This document shows, piece by piece, positions 1 through 5,343 of a DNA stretch of 5,574 bases. The position numbers were made by a program, and so were the translations under genes. The notes under the pieces are model-generated. The model saw nothing but the letters and a program-made list of their open reading frames with translations. It did no database searches and was not told where the DNA came from. Origin of the DNA: DASTRU01 sp035761045 (lineage in GTDB: Bacteria > Pseudomonadota > Gammaproteobacteria > Burkholderiales > Burkholderiaceae_E); NCBI GenBank assembly GCA_035761045.1, contig DASTRU010000067.1, positions 1 through 5,574 of the forward strand, in the 5' to 3' direction. Every line of letters starts with the position of its first letter. The stretch's first letter is position 1.

Positions 1-662
1 ATTACGCGACGGATGCATATCGCCGCGTGGACGACAGGCCATTTGGCGGCGGGCCGGGCATGGTCATGATGGCCGAACCGCTTGCGCAAGCGATTGAAGC
101 CGCGCGCGATGCGGCAAGCGGCCCGGCGCGAGTAGTGTTGATGTCGCCGCAAGGCAAGGCGTTGGATCACGCGTATATCGCGCGTTTGGCGAGCGAGCGT
201 ACGAGAACGATCGTGGTGTGCGGTAGATATGAAGCGATCGACGAAAGAGCGTTACGTTCGTTGATCGACGAGGAGCTAAGCCTCGGCGATTTCGTGTTGT
301 CGGGTGGCGAGATCGCGGCGATGGCACTAATGGACGCCGTCGTGCGTCGATTGCCCGGCGTGTTGGGCGACGAGCAGTCGGCGGTGCAAGACAGTTTCAC
401 GGTCGAGGCGTCGGGGTTATTGGATTGTCCTCATTGGACGCGTCCCGAAGTTTGGCGGGGCGACGCGGTGCCCGAGGTGTTGTTGTCGGGGCATCACGGC
501 AACATCGCGCGCTGGCGGCGCGAGCGGGCGTTGGAAGCAACGTTTAACAAACGGCCGGATTTGATTGAAAAGGCAAGGGCGCTACAACTCTTGAGCCCGG
601 AAGACGAACAGTTTTTGCAGGGTCTGACGCTGGCACGCGATGTCGGCAAAGACATTGATTAA
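1..662 (+). CDS. trmD: tRNA (guanine-N1)-methyltransferase TrmD, 5'-truncated by window edge
   Basis: TrmD methylates N1 of G37 in tRNAs with a G36G37 anticodon context, using SAM, and so prevents +1 frameshifting. The first complete codon is at 3. About 219 residues are visible, and about 40 N-terminal residues lie upstream by alignment to E. coli TrmD from memory. Visible motifs are VDDRPFGGGPGM (27-62), the SAM-binding trefoil-knot segment CGRYEAIDER (219-248), LSGGE (297-311), the PGVLG loop, and GLLDCPHWTRPEV. The proposed catalytic pair is present: Arg154 equivalent at 345-347 and Asp169 equivalent (in QDSF) at 390-392. Two oddities are Ala where E. coli has Gly117 (codon 234-236) and about three extra residues just after the catalytic DSF. 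The GTG at 27 is not the start, because conserved TrmD sequence continues upstream in frame. The gene lies 62 nt before rplS, as in the usual rpsP-rimM-trmD-rplS operon. Confidence 0.96.
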   Translation, partial: YATDAYRRVDDRPFGGGPGMVMMAEPLAQAIEAARDAASGPARVVLMSPQGKALDHAYIARLASERTRTIVVCGRYEAIDERALRSLIDEELSLGDFVLSGGEIAAMALMDAVVRRLPGVLGDEQSAVQDSFTVEASGLLDCPHWTRPEVWRGDAVPEVLLSGHHGNIARWRRERALEATFNKRPDLIEKARALQLLSPEDEQFLQGLTLARDVGKDID

Positions 663-713
663 CCCCATCCTCTGGGCGGCACAACATCAAGATCAGCCGT
701 CCCACGATGGTTC

Positions 714-718
714 AGGAG
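714..718 (+). promoter_or_regulatory. Shine-Dalgarno of rplS
   Basis: AGGAG lies 6 nt before the ATG at 725. It decides the start. An in-frame ATG at 707 would put this ribosome-binding site inside the gene, and the six extra residues it adds (MVQEND) do not look like an L19 N-terminus. Confidence 0.85.
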
Positions 719-724
719 AACGAT

Positions 725-1105
725 ATGGACATTCTTAAAGTCCTCGAGCAGGAAGAAATCGCGCGTCTTGGGAAACAAATCCCTGAGTTCGCGCCCGGCG
801 ACACCGTGGTCGTGAGCGTCAACGTGGTTGAAGGCAGCCGTAAGCGCGCCCAGGCCTACGAAGGCGTCGTCATCGCCAAGCGCAACAAAGGATTGAACTC
901 GAGCTTCATCGTCCGCAAAATCAGCTCGGGCGAAGGCGTGGAGCGTACGTTCCAGCTGTATTCGCCGTTGATCGCATCCATTGAAGTGAAGCGTCGTGGT
1001 GACGTTCGTCGCGCCAAGCTTTATTACCTGCGTGATCGTTCTGGTAAATCGGCACGGATTAAAGAGAAACTCCCGGGTAAAGCAGCTTCGGCGGCGAAGG
1101 AATAA
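725..1105 (+). CDS. rplS: 50S ribosomal protein L19
   Basis: L19 is a large-subunit protein at the 30S-50S interface. The product is 126 residues, within the usual 115-130 range. It begins MDILKVLEQEEIARL and continues with IPEFAPGDTVVV, VVEGSRKRAQAYEGVVIA, SSFIVRKISSGEGVERTFQ, VKRRGDVRRAKLYYLR and SGKSARIKEKL, which is the L19 signature throughout. The lysine- and alanine-rich tail (PGKAASAAKE) is a lineage-variable end. The start at 725 is chosen over an in-frame ATG at 707 because of the ribosome-binding site at 714-718 and the family N-terminus. It is probably cotranscribed with trmD, and a strong intrinsic terminator follows 20 nt after the stop. Nothing is missing or broken. Confidence 0.98.
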   Translation: MDILKVLEQEEIARLGKQIPEFAPGDTVVVSVNVVEGSRKRAQAYEGVVIAKRNKGLNSSFIVRKISSGEGVERTFQLYSPLIASIEVKRRGDVRRAKLYYLRDRSGKSARIKEKLPGKAASAAKE

Positions 1106-1124
1106 GCCGGCCGGTGATTTTCAA

Positions 1125-1159
1125 ACGACGGGGCGCTTCATGCGCCCCGTCGTGTTTTT
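1125..1159 (+). terminator. Rho-independent terminator after rplS
   Basis: A perfect 12-bp stem, ACGACGGGGCGC (1125-1136) with GCGCCCCGTCGT (1142-1153), closes a 5-nt loop TTCAT and is followed by G and five T (1155-1159). It ends the trmD-rplS transcript. The next gene starts only 18 nt after the T run. Confidence 0.93.
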
Positions 1160-1177
1160 GACTTTCTTCGTACGCCC

Positions 1178-1900
1178 ATGAGCGAAGCCGATACGCCACC
1201 TCCAAAACGCGCGCCCTTCGATCCGGAAGCGGCACCGGTAATCGAACGGGGCGATGCGCGCGAGGCGGTGACGCACGCGATGCTCACCGCGACCTGGCTA
1301 CGTACCGTATTCGATCGACCGCAACCGTGGGCCACGGAGTTGACCGATGAGTCGCGCATGTTGGCATCGCGCGACCCGGTCCCTGCGGCGGTGCTTATTC
1401 CCATCGTCGATCGTCCAGAAGGCGCGACGGTATTGCTGACGCGTCGCACCGCGCACTTGAACGACCATGCCGGGCAAATAAGTTTTCCTGGCGGCAAAGT
1501 CGATGCGGGCGATGAAGACCGCATCGCCACGGCACTACGCGAAACCCAAGAGGAAGTGGGCTTAAGCCATCGCTGTATTCATGTGATTGGTCAATTGCCC
1601 GATTACCTGACCGGTACGGGATTCATGGTCACGCCCGTTGTCGCGCTAATTGCCCCGCCGTTTTCCTTGACGCCCGATAGTTTCGAAGTCGCCGAAGTGT
1701 TCGAGGTGCCACTCGCGTTCCTAATGAATCCGGCCAACCACGAAACGCGTATGGTTCGTTGGTTTGACGATCAAACGGAATTCACGCGTCATTTTTTCGC
1801 CATGCCTTGGGAGTCGTCGTCGCGCAGCTATTTCATTTGGGGTGCCACGGCCGCCATGCTGCGCAATCTGTATCGCTTTCTATACGCTCAGCAGACCTAA
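1178..1900 (+). CDS. Nudix hydrolase, CoA pyrophosphatase family (NudL/YeaB-like)
   Basis: This is probably a cytosolic Nudix enzyme that splits coenzyme A and its derivatives into phosphopantetheine and 3',5'-ADP; the substrate is inferred from family motifs. The product is 240 residues. The NuCoA-type motif is at residues 86-106, starting LLTRR and ending GQISFPGG. It runs into the Nudix box at 106-129, which ends RETQEEVGL. Metal-binding glutamates are E122, E125 and E126. As in E. coli YeaB, the box has one residue more than the canonical GX5EX7REUXEEXGU, with Asp112 at the position of the first Glu. The C-terminal part (DYLTGTGF, VTPVVALI, FEVAEVFEVPLAFLMNP, FFAMPW, YFIWGATAAMLRN) fits betaproteobacterial homologues. 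The start at 1178 is supported by FDPEAAP and WATELTDESR, which resemble family N-termini. No Shine-Dalgarno is visible, and the upstream DNA is the pyrimidine-rich exit of the rplS terminator. Confidence 0.92.
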   Translation: MSEADTPPPKRAPFDPEAAPVIERGDAREAVTHAMLTATWLRTVFDRPQPWATELTDESRMLASRDPVPAAVLIPIVDRPEGATVLLTRRTAHLNDHAGQISFPGGKVDAGDEDRIATALRETQEEVGLSHRCIHVIGQLPDYLTGTGFMVTPVVALIAPPFSLTPDSFEVAEVFEVPLAFLMNPANHETRMVRWFDDQTEFTRHFFAMPWESSSRSYFIWGATAAMLRNLYRFLYAQQT

Positions 1901-1927
1901 GCGCGACGAAGAGCAAGAGTCGCCGGT

Positions 1928-1933
1928 TAGAAT
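1928..1933 (+). promoter_or_regulatory. Possible -10 element before the CobD/AmpE-like gene
   Basis: TAGAAT (5 of 6 matches to TATAAT) lies in the 69-nt gap before the ATG at 1970. It would give a leader of roughly 30 nt. No convincing -35 is found at 16-18 nt upstream (GACGAA at 1905-1910), so this is a weak candidate. The gene may simply be read from upstream. Confidence 0.25.
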
Positions 1934-1969
1934 CGAAGCCCTCTGACCACGGCGACGCAAACCAAACTC

Positions 1970-2917
1970 ATGGCGTTCATCTCCGTATTGTTGGCGCTGA
2001 TGCTTGAGCAGTTTCGGCCGTTGCCAATGCGCAATCCCGTTTATCGAGTGATCGCGCGCACCGTTGACGCGACCGAGCGCTCGATGAACGCTGGCGAGCG
2101 CACCCACGGCATTTTGGCCTGGTGGTTGTTGGTGGGCGGTGCCTCGATCGTGATGCTTGCGCTCATGTGGGGCATTAGTCGATTCGGTGTATTGCCTTTG
2201 TTGGCATTCAACGTCGCCATCTTGTTTCTCACGCTTGGCTTTAGGCAGTTCAGCCACCCATTCACCGAAATTCAAATCGCGCTCGAAAACGGCAATACAC
2301 AAGCGGCGCGTAACGTGTTGCAAGCATGGATGACGGAAATCACGCCTGATTTCTCGGCTGACCGTCTCACTCCCAACGAAATCACACGACATGCGATAGA
2401 GAGGGCCATGCTGTTGGCTCATCGCCATGTTTTCGGCGTGTTTTTTTGGTTTGTATTGGCCGGGGCGGCCGGCGCTGTCATGTATCGCCTAGCCGATTTC
2501 ATGGCGCGCCGATGGAAGATCAAGTCGCCTGGGCATTTTGGTGGTTTTGCGGCCACGGCCTTTCGCTGGATCGACTGGGCGCCAGTTCGATTAACCGCCA
2601 TAGGATTCGCCATCGTCGGTGATTTCGAGGACGCCATGTATGCATGGCGGCATCAGTCCTTCACGTGGCCCGATTCGCAAGCGGGAATCGTGCTGTCCGC
2701 GGGCGCGGGGGCCTTGGGTGTCAGACTCGGCGGAGGCCGCGACATGCCGCTCACCGCCACCACGCCCGAAGTGGAAGCCGATACGCGTGTCGATCCGCCC
2801 TTGGGTGTGGAAGCTCAGCCGGGTCATTTGCGTAGTGCGGTCGGGCTAGTGTGGCGTGCCATGTTGTTATGGCTAATCTTGTTGTTGATGTTGTCGATTG
2901 CCGCATGGATCACCTAA
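1970..2917 (+). CDS. CobD/CbiB-AmpE superfamily integral membrane protein
   Basis: The product is 315 residues. Hydrophobic segments lie at about residues 2-15, 47-69, 72-91, 153-176 and 295-314. The N-terminus (MAFISVLLALMLEQFRPL) and the block HRHVFGVFFWFVLAGAAGAVMYR (151-173, described here by its ends HRHVFG and AVMYR) match the betaproteobacterial proteins annotated as CobD/CbiB family. The block IDWAPVRLTAIGFAIVGDFE (201-220) also resembles the E. coli AmpE segment [20 protein letters not shown]. The family includes adenosylcobinamide-phosphate synthases and AmpE, a proposed partner in beta-lactamase signalling. No cobalamin or ampD gene is nearby, so neither function is supported and the role is unknown. 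There is no Shine-Dalgarno. It lies 69 nt after the Nudix gene, and I recall this pair being adjacent in many Burkholderiales. It appears intact. Confidence 0.85.
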   Translation: MAFISVLLALMLEQFRPLPMRNPVYRVIARTVDATERSMNAGERTHGILAWWLLVGGASIVMLALMWGISRFGVLPLLAFNVAILFLTLGFRQFSHPFTEIQIALENGNTQAARNVLQAWMTEITPDFSADRLTPNEITRHAIERAMLLAHRHVFGVFFWFVLAGAAGAVMYRLADFMARRWKIKSPGHFGGFAATAFRWIDWAPVRLTAIGFAIVGDFEDAMYAWRHQSFTWPDSQAGIVLSAGAGALGVRLGGGRDMPLTATTPEVEADTRVDPPLGVEAQPGHLRSAVGLVWRAMLLWLILLLMLSIAAWIT

Positions 2918-2920
2918 ATC

Positions 2921-2976
2921 ATGACGTTTGCTTAAAAAACTTCGGTTATGATTAGCGCCACTGTCGTATTACGCAG
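2921..2976 (+). promoter_or_regulatory. Possible promoter for the trxA-rho unit, with adjoining small palindrome
   Basis: TATGAT (2947-2952, 5 of 6 matches) is a good -10. The -35 is poor: ATGACG (2921-2926) is 20 nt away and TTGCTT (2928-2933) is 13 nt away. A 9-nt palindrome CGTATTACG (2965-2973), flanked by CTG and CAG, follows at once and could be an operator or chance. If the promoter is real, the trxA leader is about 240 nt long. Confidence 0.3.
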
Positions 2977-3033
2977 AGTAAAGAACAGTTAAACGCGCTT
3001 GCGGATTGACAACCCGCATCGAGGCGGCGCACG

Positions 3034-3078
3034 ATGAGCGCAGTTCCTCAACGTCAAGCGTGGTGTGCATGTGGTTAA
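3034..3078 (+). other. Possible 14-codon leader ORF upstream of trxA
   Basis: ATG at 3034 opens MSAVPQRQAWCACG and stops at TAA 3076-3078. A purine-rich GAGGCGG (3021-3027) lies ahead of the ATG, at the edge of a workable ribosome-binding distance. The Trp-Cys-Ala-Cys-Gly end is suggestive for a leader of a thiol-redox gene, and a small hairpin (ATGCG 3078-3082 with CGCAT 3088-3092) begins at the stop codon. A short ORF of this size could well be chance. No homologue is known to me. Confidence 0.2.
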
Positions 3079-3116
3079 TGCGCTTCACGCATCGGCCTCA
3101 AATTCCCCCTCGTATT

Positions 3117-3175
3117 CAAGAATCTCGCAAGTCGCGGTGTTTAAGCGTTGCGTAGGCAATTCCGAAAGATTCTTG
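3117..3175 (+). other. Nested inverted repeat in the trxA leader (possible RNA structure)
   Basis: Three helices nest. A perfect 9-bp outer stem pairs CAAGAATCT (3117-3125) with AGATTCTTG (3167-3175). It is continuous on the 5' side with CGCAA (3126-3130) paired to TTGCG (3148-3152). After a GT bulge, CGC (3133-3135) pairs with GCG (3145-3147). A 14-nt bulge lies on the 3' side (3153-3166). The structure ends 14 nt before the trxA ribosome-binding site and has no T run, so it is not an intrinsic terminator. Pairing was found by eye and no energy was calculated. Confidence 0.4.
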
Positions 3176-3189
3176 GCGAGGTCTAATCC

Positions 3190-3194
3190 AAAGG
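3190..3194 (+). promoter_or_regulatory. Shine-Dalgarno of trxA
   Basis: AAAGG lies 6 nt before the ATG at 3201, the same spacing as at rplS, rho and rpmE. Confidence 0.65.
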
Positions 3195-3200
3195 TTTTCC

Positions 3201-3527
3201 ATGAGCGAAACGATCAAGCACGTTTCCGACGCTTCTTTCGAGCAAGACGTACTCAAGTCCAATACACCCGTACTAGTGGATTACTGGGCGGAGTGGTGCG
3301 GTCCTTGCAAGATGATTGCGCCGATTCTCGACGAAGTCTCGCGCGAGTACGCAGGCAAGATTGCGATCGCGAAGGTCGACGTCGATTCCAATCAAGGCAC
3401 CGCGGCCAAGTTCGGTATTCGCGGTATTCCCACGCTGATGCTGTTTAAAAACGGCTCGGTTGTCGCAACCAAGGTCGGTGCGCTCAGTAAGTCGCAGTTG
3501 ACCGCTTTTCTCGATAGCCACCTCTGA
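3201..3527 (+). CDS. trxA: Thioredoxin 1
   Basis: TrxA is the small cytosolic dithiol protein that reduces disulfides in ribonucleotide reductase, PAPS reductase, methionine sulfoxide reductase and other targets; thioredoxin reductase recycles it. The product is 108 residues, close to the 109 of E. coli. The active site is WCGPCK (residues 32-37) with catalytic Cys33 and Cys36. The buried Asp27 and Lys58 pair that tunes the cysteine pKa is present, as is the cis-proline loop GIPT (Pro77) and the C-terminal KVGALSKSQL helix region. The start is fixed by AAAGG 6 nt upstream and by family length. It sits 107 nt before rho with no intrinsic terminator between, as in the trxA-rho arrangement of many proteobacteria. 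All key residues are intact. Confidence 0.98.
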   Translation: MSETIKHVSDASFEQDVLKSNTPVLVDYWAEWCGPCKMIAPILDEVSREYAGKIAIAKVDVDSNQGTAAKFGIRGIPTLMLFKNGSVVATKVGALSKSQLTAFLDSHL

Positions 3528-3634
3528 AACCGCCCCGCCGCCACCCGAAGCAACGCCTTCCGCGGGCGCCTTTCCCGGCCGATGAGGTCGAAGGCGCCGG
3601 CACCCCCCTTCCGCCTGGTCCGCCGAGGCCATCC
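3528..3634 (+). promoter_or_regulatory. C-rich rho leader with hairpin, candidate Rho autoregulation region
   Basis: By hand count the 107 nt hold 51 C, 30 G, 14 A and 12 T. The stretches 3528-3560 (18 C, 6 G) and 3601-3620 (12 C, 3 G) are strikingly C-rich and G-poor, as expected of Rho-loading (rut) RNA. Between them GGCGCCTT (3565-3572) pairs with AAGGCGCC (3591-3598) across an 18-nt loop. No T run follows, so this is not an intrinsic terminator. E. coli rho is known to be autoregulated by Rho-dependent termination in its leader; applying that here is inference. No convincing rhoL-like leader gene is seen. Confidence 0.45.
3625..3628 (+). promoter_or_regulatory. Shine-Dalgarno of rho
   Basis: GAGG lies 6 nt before the ATG at 3635 and supports that start. 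Confidence 0.6.
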
Positions 3635-4900
3635 ATGCATCTCTCAGAACTCAAGGCACTGCACGTCTCCCAACTCCTCGAGATGGCTAACCAGCTCGAG
3701 ATCGATAACGCGAACCGCATGCGCAAGCAGGAGCTGATGTTCGCGATCCTGAAAAAACGCGCCCGTACGGGTGAGCAGATTTTTGGCGATGGCGTGCTCG
3801 AAGTTTTGCCCGATGGATTCGGCTTCTTGCGTACGCCCGAGATGAGCTATCTCGCGAGCACGGACGACATTTACATCAGTCCATCGCAAATCCGCCGGTT
3901 TAATTTGCATACCGGCGATTCGATCGAAGGCGAAGTGCGCACGCCCAAGGACGGCGAGCGTTATTTCGCGCTGGTGAAGGTGGATAAGGTCAACGGCGTC
4001 ACGCCCGAACAGAACAAGCACAAGATCATGTTCGAGAACTTGACGCCGCTCTTCCCGGATGAGCCGCTCAAGCTCGAGCGGGACATGAAGGGCGAAGAGA
4101 ACATCACGAGCCGCATCATCGACATGATCGCGCCGATCGGTAAGGGTCAACGCGCGTTGTTGGTCGCGTCGCCCAAGAGCGGCAAGACGGTGATGATGCA
4201 GCAGATCGCTCACGCGATTCTCGCGAACCACCCCGACGTGGTGATGATGATTCTGTTGGTAGACGAGCGCCCGGAAGAAGTGACCGAGATGCAGCGTTCG
4301 GTGCGTGGAGCCGAGGTCATTAGCTCCACCTTCGACGAGCCCGCCACGCGCCACGTGCAAGTCGCCGAGATGGTGATTGAAAAAGCCAAGCGCTTGGTCG
4401 AGATGAAGAAGGATGTCGTCATCCTGCTCGACTCGATCACGCGGCTCGCGCGTGCCTATAACACCGTCGTGCCCACATCGGGCAAGGTGTTGACGGGCGG
4501 CGTGGATGCCAACGCCTTGCAACGGCCGAAGCGTTTCTTCGGCGCTGCCCGCAATATCGAAGAGGGCGGTTCGCTCACGATCATCGGCAGCGCACTGGTG
4601 GAAACCGGTTCGCGCATGGACGACGTGATCTACGAGGAATTCAAGGGCACCGGCAATATGGAGATTCATCTCGAGCGCCGGCTCGCCGAGAAGCGCGTGT
4701 ACCCGGCGATCAATCTCAATAAGTCGGGCACGCGTCGCGAGGAGTTGCTGATTCCGCGTGAAATGCTTCAAAAGATTTGGATTCTTCGTAAGCTCATCTA
4801 CGACATGGACGAGATCGAGGCGATGGAATTTATCCTCGGCAAGATGAAGGAAACGAAGAACAACGTTGAATTCTTCGACATGATGCGTCGGGGCGGCTAA
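3635..4900 (+). CDS. rho: Transcription termination factor Rho
   Basis: Rho is a homohexameric RNA-dependent ATPase that loads on C-rich RNA and ends transcription. The product is 421 residues, against 419 in E. coli, with no N-terminal insertion. The helical N-terminal domain is at residues 1-48. The cold-shock-type primary RNA-binding domain follows, with GFGFLR (61-66) and DIYISPSQIRRFNLHTGD (78-95). The ATPase core has Walker A ASPKSGKT (178-185), DERPEEVTEM (210-219), Walker B VVILLD (261-266) with SITRLARAYN after it, the Q-loop region TSGKVLTGG (281-289), and the R-loop GTGNMEIHLERR (338-349). The C-terminal FILGKMKETKNNVEFFDMMRR is family-typical. The start has GAGG 6 nt upstream and the expected MHLSELK N-terminus. 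It is probably cotranscribed with trxA. The C-rich leader before it is a plausible autoregulatory site. Everything expected for activity is present. Confidence 0.99.
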   Translation: MHLSELKALHVSQLLEMANQLEIDNANRMRKQELMFAILKKRARTGEQIFGDGVLEVLPDGFGFLRTPEMSYLASTDDIYISPSQIRRFNLHTGDSIEGEVRTPKDGERYFALVKVDKVNGVTPEQNKHKIMFENLTPLFPDEPLKLERDMKGEENITSRIIDMIAPIGKGQRALLVASPKSGKTVMMQQIAHAILANHPDVVMMILLVDERPEEVTEMQRSVRGAEVISSTFDEPATRHVQVAEMVIEKAKRLVEMKKDVVILLDSITRLARAYNTVVPTSGKVLTGGVDANALQRPKRFFGAARNIEEGGSLTIIGSALVETGSRMDDVIYEEFKGTGNMEIHLERRLAEKRVYPAINLNKSGTRREELLIPREMLQKIWILRKLIYDMDEIEAMEFILGKMKETKNNVEFFDMMRRGG

Positions 4901-4906
4901 GCCGAA

Positions 4907-4935
4907 TTGCTCAAGCTGGCGGGCCCCCGTACAAT
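4907..4935 (+). promoter_or_regulatory. Sigma-70-like promoter for rpmE
   Basis: TTGCTC (4907-4912, keeping the critical TTG) is followed after exactly 17 nt by TACAAT (4930-4935, 5 of 6 matches). Transcription would start near 4942, giving a leader of about 65 nt before the rpmE ATG. This would let L31 be expressed independently of rho. Confidence 0.6.
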
Positions 4936-4995
4936 CGCGCGTTTTTCACCGGGCACGTAGCGCTAGGCAACGACGGACGCCGGCGACCCATAATT

Positions 4996-5000
4996 TAGGA
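4996..5000 (+). promoter_or_regulatory. Shine-Dalgarno of rpmE
   Basis: TAGGA ends 6 nt before the ATG at 5007. Confidence 0.75.
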
Positions 5001-5006
5001 ATTCAA

Positions 5007-5267
5007 ATGAAAGAAGGCATTCACCCTGATTACCGCGAAGTCGTGTTCATGGACATGTCCAACGACTTCTCCTTCATCACCCGTTCAACGATTCAAACCA
5101 AGGAAAAAACCAAGTGGACGGATGGCAAGGAATACCCGCTGGTCAAGCTTGAAGTGACTTCCGAGTCGCATCCGTTTTATACCGGCAAGCAAAAGGTGCT
5201 CGATACCGCCGGCCGTATCGACAAGTTCCGCCAGAAGTTTGGCAATCGCACTGGCAAGGCCGCGTGA
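5007..5267 (+). CDS. rpmE2: 50S ribosomal protein L31, type B (zinc-independent)
   Basis: L31 bridges the 50S central protuberance to the 30S head. The product is 86 residues. It begins MKEGIHPDYREVVFMDMSND and continues with FITRSTIQT, YPLVKLEVTSESHPFYTGKQ and DTAGRIDKFRQKFG, which is the L31B signature. There are no cysteines, so this is the C-minus form without the CxxC zinc ribbon of type A L31. In organisms carrying both types the C-minus copy is often Zur-controlled. I see no clear Zur-type palindrome in the 106-nt upstream gap, but one could be missed by eye. Position directly after rho with its own promoter suggests constitutive expression. The start is supported by TAGGA 6 nt upstream, and a hairpin follows the stop. 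Confidence 0.97.
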   Translation: MKEGIHPDYREVVFMDMSNDFSFITRSTIQTKEKTKWTDGKEYPLVKLEVTSESHPFYTGKQKVLDTAGRIDKFRQKFGNRTGKAA

Positions 5268-5290
5268 GATCGCATCTTTTGCACCGCGCA

Positions 5291-5316
5291 ACAAGGGCAG
5301 CTTCGGCTGCCCTTGT
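5291..5316 (+). terminator. Hairpin after rpmE, probable terminator with poor T run
   Basis: A perfect 11-bp stem, ACAAGGGCAGC (5291-5301) with GCTGCCCTTGT (5306-5316), closes a TTCG loop. C(UUCG)G is an exceptionally stable RNA tetraloop. Only CGTT follows, so the usual T run is missing. It may work as a weak intrinsic terminator, or as a 3'-end stabiliser downstream of which Rho acts. Confidence 0.65.
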
Positions 5317-5343
5317 CGTTACTGCTGACGCGATCATCGGCTC

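Noticed and set aside
707..724. Upstream in-frame ATG as the rplS start
   Set aside because: The Shine-Dalgarno at 714-718 would lie inside the gene, and the extra six residues are foreign to L19.
1880..2428. Open frame of 182 codons on the - strand
   Set aside because: It overlaps the conserved membrane-protein gene, and its Gln/His/Arg-rich composition and lack of motifs mark it as an antisense shadow.
2965..2973. CGTATTACG palindrome as a defined operator
   Set aside because: Nine bases are too short to assign to any regulator. It is kept only as a note on the candidate promoter.
3006..3011. Perfect TTGACA as a -35 for trxA
   Set aside because: No acceptable -10 is found 16-18 nt downstream (the best is CACGAT at 18 nt, 3 of 6 matches).
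3065..3448. 127-codon + strand frame starting in the trxA leader
   Set aside because: Most of it overlaps trxA in another frame, and the translation is Arg/Ser-rich without any family resemblance.
3582..3634. ATG at 3582 as a rhoL-like leader ORF running out of frame into rho
   Set aside because: There is no ribosome-binding site, the frame overlaps the rho start, and the translation (MRSKAPAPPFRL...) is what C-rich DNA would give by chance.
3677..3702. Repeated CTCGAGAT in the start of rho
   Set aside because: It falls in two leucine-glutamate codon contexts (LLEM and QLEI) and is explained by coding sequence.
3644..4771. Long open frame (375 codons) on the - strand opposite rho
   Set aside because: It lies wholly inside the unmistakable rho gene. 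It is His/Arg/Leu-rich low-quality sequence with no recognisable motif, as expected from GC-biased codons read antisense.
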